A DNA stretch of 57,962 nt from Flavobacteriaceae bacterium (GTDB lineage Bacteria > Bacteroidota > Bacteroidia > Flavobacteriales > Flavobacteriaceae), in assembly GCA_020435965.1 (NCBI GenBank), contig JAGQYS010000013.1:1-57962 (forward strand). Direction: 5' to 3'. This document shows, piece by piece, positions 54,834-57,962 of this stretch. The notes below the pieces were generated by a model. It was not told the origin of the DNA. It ran no database searches and saw nothing but the letters and a program-made list of their open reading frames with translations. The position numbers and the translations under genes were made by a program. How positions within the stretch are numbered: position 1 is the first letter of the stretch; every line of letters begins with the position of its first letter.

Positions 54834-55526
54834 TTAATTTGAAAAGCCATAAGTTAAAATACGATTAACATCTGCATCTTCATTAAAGGATAATTTATTC
54901 TCCTTTGCAAACTCCTGAGCAGCCTTGGCTTGATTTGATGACATTAACTCTAAAATAGTTTTCTTTTTAAGTCGGAATGGTTTAATAGAGCTTCCTTGCA
55001 TAATGAAGTAAAATTCTTTTTGTACGTTTTTGTCTGTAGATCTGTTTAGCATTGGGTTGGGTGAACCCTTAACCAATTGTATTTTGTAGCCTTTGAGCAA
55101 TAATAGTTTTCCAGAATCATAAATAACTTCAAAAACCCTGTTTGTACCATCGTAATAATAATTTTTAAAAACACGATTATTGATTACGAACCTATCAATA
55201 TTATTGAAATTGAACGTAAAGATGGAATCTTCGGAAATTTTAGACTCAAATGTGTTTCTTTCAATATTGAAATTAATGTTTTTAAGAGAAAACTTTTGCT
55301 GATCTGATGAGTGAATAACTGCCATGTTGTTCCAATCTTTAAACAAATGCACTGAGCCTTGTACTTTTTTTGCTGGGTTTATAAATATTGAACTTGTTGA
55401 TCCGTAAGATTTTGATGAGCTTGAGGCATTACCAAAAACCTGTGCACTGTTATTTTCAATATTATTGTTCTGCGCAATGCAAAATCCAGTTATCAAAGTT
55501 GCAATTAAAAAAACATACTTTTTCAT
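54834..55526 (-). CDS. Secreted protein of unknown function, tandem paralogue A
   Basis: 230 aa with a signal peptide (MKKYVFLIATLITGFCIAQ). The mature protein is beta-rich with conserved blocks shared with the neighbour at 55590-56297: LF.DW.N.AVI, F.FNNID, KNYYYD, NRVFEVIYDSGK, KGSPNPMLNRSTD, FRLKKKTILELMSS, EFAKENKLSF. No cysteine or catalytic signature. I do not recognise the family by name. It has its own terminator downstream; the two genes form a tandem pair inserted between rplQ and carA. Confidence 0.78.
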   Translation of the reverse strand: MKKYVFLIATLITGFCIAQNNNIENNSAQVFGNASSSSKSYGSTSSIFINPAKKVQGSVHLFKDWNNMAVIHSSDQQKFSLKNINFNIERNTFESKISEDSIFTFNFNNIDRFVINNRVFKNYYYDGTNRVFEVIYDSGKLLLLKGYKIQLVKGSPNPMLNRSTDKNVQKEFYFIMQGSSIKPFRLKKKTILELMSSNQAKAAQEFAKENKLSFNEDADVNRILTYGFSN

Positions 55527-55553
55527 TTTCTGATTTTTTAGATACTTTTTGAG

Positions 55554-55585
55554 CTAAAAAAAGAGAGTTTCAAACTCTCTTTTGT
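55554..55585 (-). terminator. Terminator after the second tandem paralogue
   Basis: AAAAGAGAGTTT-C-AAACTCTCTTTT hairpin (55558-55582). On the minus strand it is followed by TTTTTTTAGC. Separates the two paralogue genes. Confidence 0.85.
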
Positions 55586-55589
55586 ATGA

Positions 55590-56297
55590 TCAATTTTTTG
55601 AGCTATACTCAAGAATTTTTCTGACATCGTTTTCTCTTTTAAAAGAGAGGTCGTTCTGTTTTGCAAAGTTTTCTACTTCTTCAACTTTAGCTTCATCTGC
55701 ATTTAAAAGTTTTAAAATCTTACTTTTCTTAAGTCTGAAAGAATTAATTCCTTTATCATCTTTTAAGTAATAAAACGATTTTCTTACTAATCTATCTCTT
55801 GTTCTGTTTACCATTGGGTTTGCAGAGCCTGTGACCTCTACTATTTTAAATCCTTTAACGATAGACCATTCATCACCTTCGAAAATAATTTCGTATACTC
55901 TATTGTCGTCATCCCAATAGTAGTTTTTATAGGTTCTACCATTAATTTGAATCTTATCAATATTATTGAAACTAAATGTAAATAGTGAATCGCCTTCTAC
56001 TTTAGATACAAACGCATTTTGTTTAATGTTCAAATTAATATTTCTTAATGCAAACGTTTGGTTGTCTTCTGTATAAATAACCGCATAGTTTTTCCAATCA
56101 TCAAAAAGATACTCAGATCCATCAACTTGTCTTGGTGGATTAAAAAAGGTCATAGTTCCTCCATTATATCCTGAACCATGAGAAATTTTTTGCAAATTTG
56201 GGATATCACCTGCAGCTGCTCTATTAACATTATCAGAGATTTGTGCAAATGTAATACTTGTAATAAAAAAGCATAGTAGTAAGAATATTCTATTCAT
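55590..56297 (-). CDS. Secreted protein of unknown function, tandem paralogue B
   Basis: 235 aa from the ATG at 56297 (MNRIFLLLCFFITSITFAQ), a clear signal peptide. The same open frame runs upstream to 56522 through the end of rplQ and the rplQ terminator; that part is a shadow and is excluded. It shares blocks with paralogue A (FNNIDKIQINGRTYKNYYWDDDNRVYEIIFE, KGFKI, GSANPMVNRTRD, FRLKKSKILKLLN, NFAKQNDLSF), about 45% identity by eye in the C-terminal two thirds. Unknown function. Confidence 0.8.
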   Translation of the reverse strand: MNRIFLLLCFFITSITFAQISDNVNRAAAGDIPNLQKISHGSGYNGGTMTFFNPPRQVDGSEYLFDDWKNYAVIYTEDNQTFALRNINLNIKQNAFVSKVEGDSLFTFSFNNIDKIQINGRTYKNYYWDDDNRVYEIIFEGDEWSIVKGFKIVEVTGSANPMVNRTRDRLVRKSFYYLKDDKGINSFRLKKSKILKLLNADEAKVEEVENFAKQNDLSFKRENDVRKILEYSSKN

Positions 56298-56345
56298 AAC
56301 AGTTTTATAGTTAATTAAATAATTTTCGTAAATGTAATAAAATAT

Positions 56346-56383
56346 CAAAAAAAAGGGTAAACTTTGTCCAAAGTTTACCCTTA
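56346..56383 (-). terminator. Terminator of the rpoA-rplQ operon
   Basis: AAGGGTAAACTTTG (56354-56367) and CAAAGTTTACCCTT (56370-56383) form 14 perfect pairs with a 2-base gap. Minus strand continues with TTTTTTTTGATATTTT. Confidence 0.9.
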
Positions 56384-56403
56384 ATAAAACGTTAAAGTTT
56401 GCT

Positions 56404-56877
56404 TTATTCTTCTTCGTTAGTTGCTTTAGTTTCGGACACAGGAGCTGCTGCTGGCTTGCTTCCACCTCTTCGGCTTCTTCTTGTAGTTTTCTTAGCTTTT
56501 TTATCAGCATTATAAATTTCATTATAATCTACAAGTTCTATCATTGCCATATCAGCATTATCACCTAAACGATTTCCTAATTTTATGATTCTTGTGTAAC
56601 CTCCTGGACGATCACCCACTTTTGCAGCTACTTCTCTAAACAATTCTGCGACAGCTTCTTTTTGTCTTAATCTAGACATAACAATACGTCTGTTGTGTGT
56701 TGTATCTTCCTTAGATTTTGTAATCATAGGCTCAACAAACTGTTTTAAAGCTTTTGCTTTTGCAACAGTTGTGTTAATACGTTTGTGCTCTATTAAAGAA
56801 CATGCCATATTAGCCAACATTGACTTTCTATGCGCTGTTTTTCTCCCTAAGTGGTTTATTTTTTTTCCGTGTCTCAT
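56404..56877 (-). CDS. rplQ: 50S ribosomal protein L17
   Basis: 157 aa. Core [45 protein letters not shown] and [52 protein letters not shown] ~40-residue basic then acidic extension ([16 protein letters not shown] ... NEEE) is typical of Bacteroidota L17. 59 bases after rpoA, same operon. Confidence 0.97.
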   Translation of the reverse strand: MRHGKKINHLGRKTAHRKSMLANMACSLIEHKRINTTVAKAKALKQFVEPMITKSKEDTTHNRRIVMSRLRQKEAVAELFREVAAKVGDRPGGYTRIIKLGNRLGDNADMAMIELVDYNEIYNADKKAKKTTRRSRRGGSKPAAAPVSETKATNEEE

Positions 56878-56936
56878 GACATTTGTTTTATCATCTTGCT
56901 ACCAAACTCGACTTGCGAGGAGCAAAATATGATTAA

Positions 56937-57929
56937 TTAATCTTTATCTAATTTATATTTGCTTAAATCCATTCCGAAATTCAAGCCCTTAACATTTACA
57001 AGCTCTTCAAGCTCAGTTAATGATTTTTTACCAAAGTTTCTGAATTTCATTAAATCATTTTTGTTGAATGATACTAAATCTCCTAAAGTATCAACTTCAG
57101 CAGCTTTTAAACAGTTCAATGCACGTACAGAAAGATCCATATCAATGAGTTTGGTCTTTAGTAACTGTCTCATGTGAAGTGATTCTTCATCATAAGTTTC
57201 AGTTTGTGCAATTTCATCAGCTTCTAATGTGATACGCTCATCAGAGAATAACATGAAGTGGTGAATTAATATTTTAGCAGCTTCTGTAAGTGCGTCTTGA
57301 GGGTTGATAGAACCGTCTGTCATGATTTCGAAAACCAATTTTTCGTAATCTGTTTTTTGCTCTACACGAAAGTTCTCAACACTATACTTTACATTTTTTA
57401 TTGGCGTATAAATTGAATCTGTAAAGATAGTTCCCATTGGTGCTGTAGCTTTTGTGTTTTCTTCAGCAGGAACATAACCTCTACCTTTTTCAATAGTGAT
57501 TTCCATATTGATGCTTACTTTAGGATCTAAATTACAGATTACTTGTTCTGAATTTAAGATTTGGAATCCAGAAATAAATTTCTGAAAATCTCCTGCAGTT
57601 ATTTGGTCTTGTCCAGAGATTGAAATAGAAACCGACTCGTTGTCTATTTCATCAATTTGACGCTTAAAGCGAACTTGCTTTAAGTTAAGTATAATTTCAG
57701 TTACATCTTCAACCACACCAGCAATTGTAGAAAACTCATGCTCTACACCTTCTATTCTAACAGATGTAATAGCAAATCCTTCTAAAGAAGATAATAATAC
57801 TCTTCTTAGTGCATTTCCTACTGTTAATCCATAACCAGGTTCTAAAGGTCTAAATTCGAATTTACCTTCAAAATCTGTTGAATCAATCGTGATTACTTTG
57901 TCGGGCTTCTGAAAATTTAATATTGCCAT
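56937..57929 (-). CDS. rpoA: RNA polymerase alpha subunit
   Basis: 330 aa. N-terminal assembly domain ([46 protein letters not shown]), linker ([17 protein letters not shown] near 245), and C-terminal domain that contacts UP elements and activators ([47 protein letters not shown]). Full length within the window. The upstream part of the ribosomal operon is off the window. Confidence 0.98.
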   Translation of the reverse strand: MAILNFQKPDKVITIDSTDFEGKFEFRPLEPGYGLTVGNALRRVLLSSLEGFAITSVRIEGVEHEFSTIAGVVEDVTEIILNLKQVRFKRQIDEIDNESVSISISGQDQITAGDFQKFISGFQILNSEQVICNLDPKVSINMEITIEKGRGYVPAEENTKATAPMGTIFTDSIYTPIKNVKYSVENFRVEQKTDYEKLVFEIMTDGSINPQDALTEAAKILIHHFMLFSDERITLEADEIAQTETYDEESLHMRQLLKTKLIDMDLSVRALNCLKAAEVDTLGDLVSFNKNDLMKFRNFGKKSLTELEELVNVKGLNFGMDLSKYKLDKD

Positions 57930-57962
57930 TTTTTTCTTCGTTTTGATTGTTATTTAGTTGCG

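Noticed and set aside
56298-56522. 75-residue N-terminal extension of tandem paralogue B
   Set aside because: It overlaps the end of rplQ and crosses the rplQ terminator; the ATG at 56297 starts a perfect signal peptide.

Overview
The window is a stretch of chromosome from a member of the Bacteroidota, most likely a marine-type Flavobacteriaceae. The evidence is low GC, promoters of the TAnnTTTG (-7) class, few Shine-Dalgarno sequences, frequent TTG/GTG starts, and typical family genes and gene orders (rpoA-rplQ near carA-eno and gltA, DUF1343/NamZ, DUF4173, HTH-less NtrC-type regulators). Coding density is very high. No stretch over 300 bases lacks a gene (the longest gap is about 280 b at 44698-44977), and I saw no rRNA, tRNA, CRISPR, transposase or phage gene.

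Layout. 1-8.2 kb: a truncated PLP-dependent cysteine/cystathionine synthase, a LolC/E-type permease, a NamZ-like muramidase lipoprotein paired with a beta-lactamase-fold serine hydrolase, a three-gene operon (YkgJ-type Cys-cluster protein, secreted protein, fatty acid hydroxylase) and a methyltransferase. 8.4-14.1 kb: an outer-membrane barrel and a giant periplasmic TPR protein, divergent from FtsE. 14.1-25.7 kb: a surface polysaccharide cluster with a beta-helix protein, five glycosyl- or acyl-transfer genes, an FdtA-type ketoisomerase, a DegT aminotransferase, two consecutive Wzx flippases and a FemAB/GNAT-like protein. It runs downstream of typA and a small YgjV-like gene. 27.8-31.2 kb: a small membrane protein, kdsA, a DUF1801 protein and gamma-glutamyltransferase.

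31.4-35.7 kb: the most interesting block. Two adjacent transcription units encode mostly membrane proteins (including DUF4173 and DUF2809), an MpaB-like putative heme oxygenase and a 98-residue winged-helix regulator. The first gene of each unit is preceded by almost the same 19-base palindrome (TACTTTGwATTTCAAAGTA), which I propose is the operator of that regulator.

35.7-44.7 kb: a secreted DinB-like protein with a membrane-tethered AraC regulator, an M28 peptidase, and a five-gene operon (Nat-type ABC transporter, MscS channel, NtrC-type regulator without a DNA-binding domain, PPK2). 45-58 kb: grpE-dnaJ, a YceI lipoprotein, an M20 peptidase, an arginine-deiminase-fold hydrolase, citrate synthase, a secreted barrel-like protein, eno, carA, two tandem paralogous secreted proteins, rplQ and rpoA.

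A second theme is a family of short dispersed repeats (hairpins with TTCCTGC...GCAGGAA arms, GGCTCAGCATGACA boxes, and a GAGCGCAGTCGAAA inverted pair). One copy is read in frame inside namZ, and two sit at ribosome-binding distance from start codons. Several start codons are revised from the longest open frame, and the FemAB-like gene appears to need a non-canonical ATT start.
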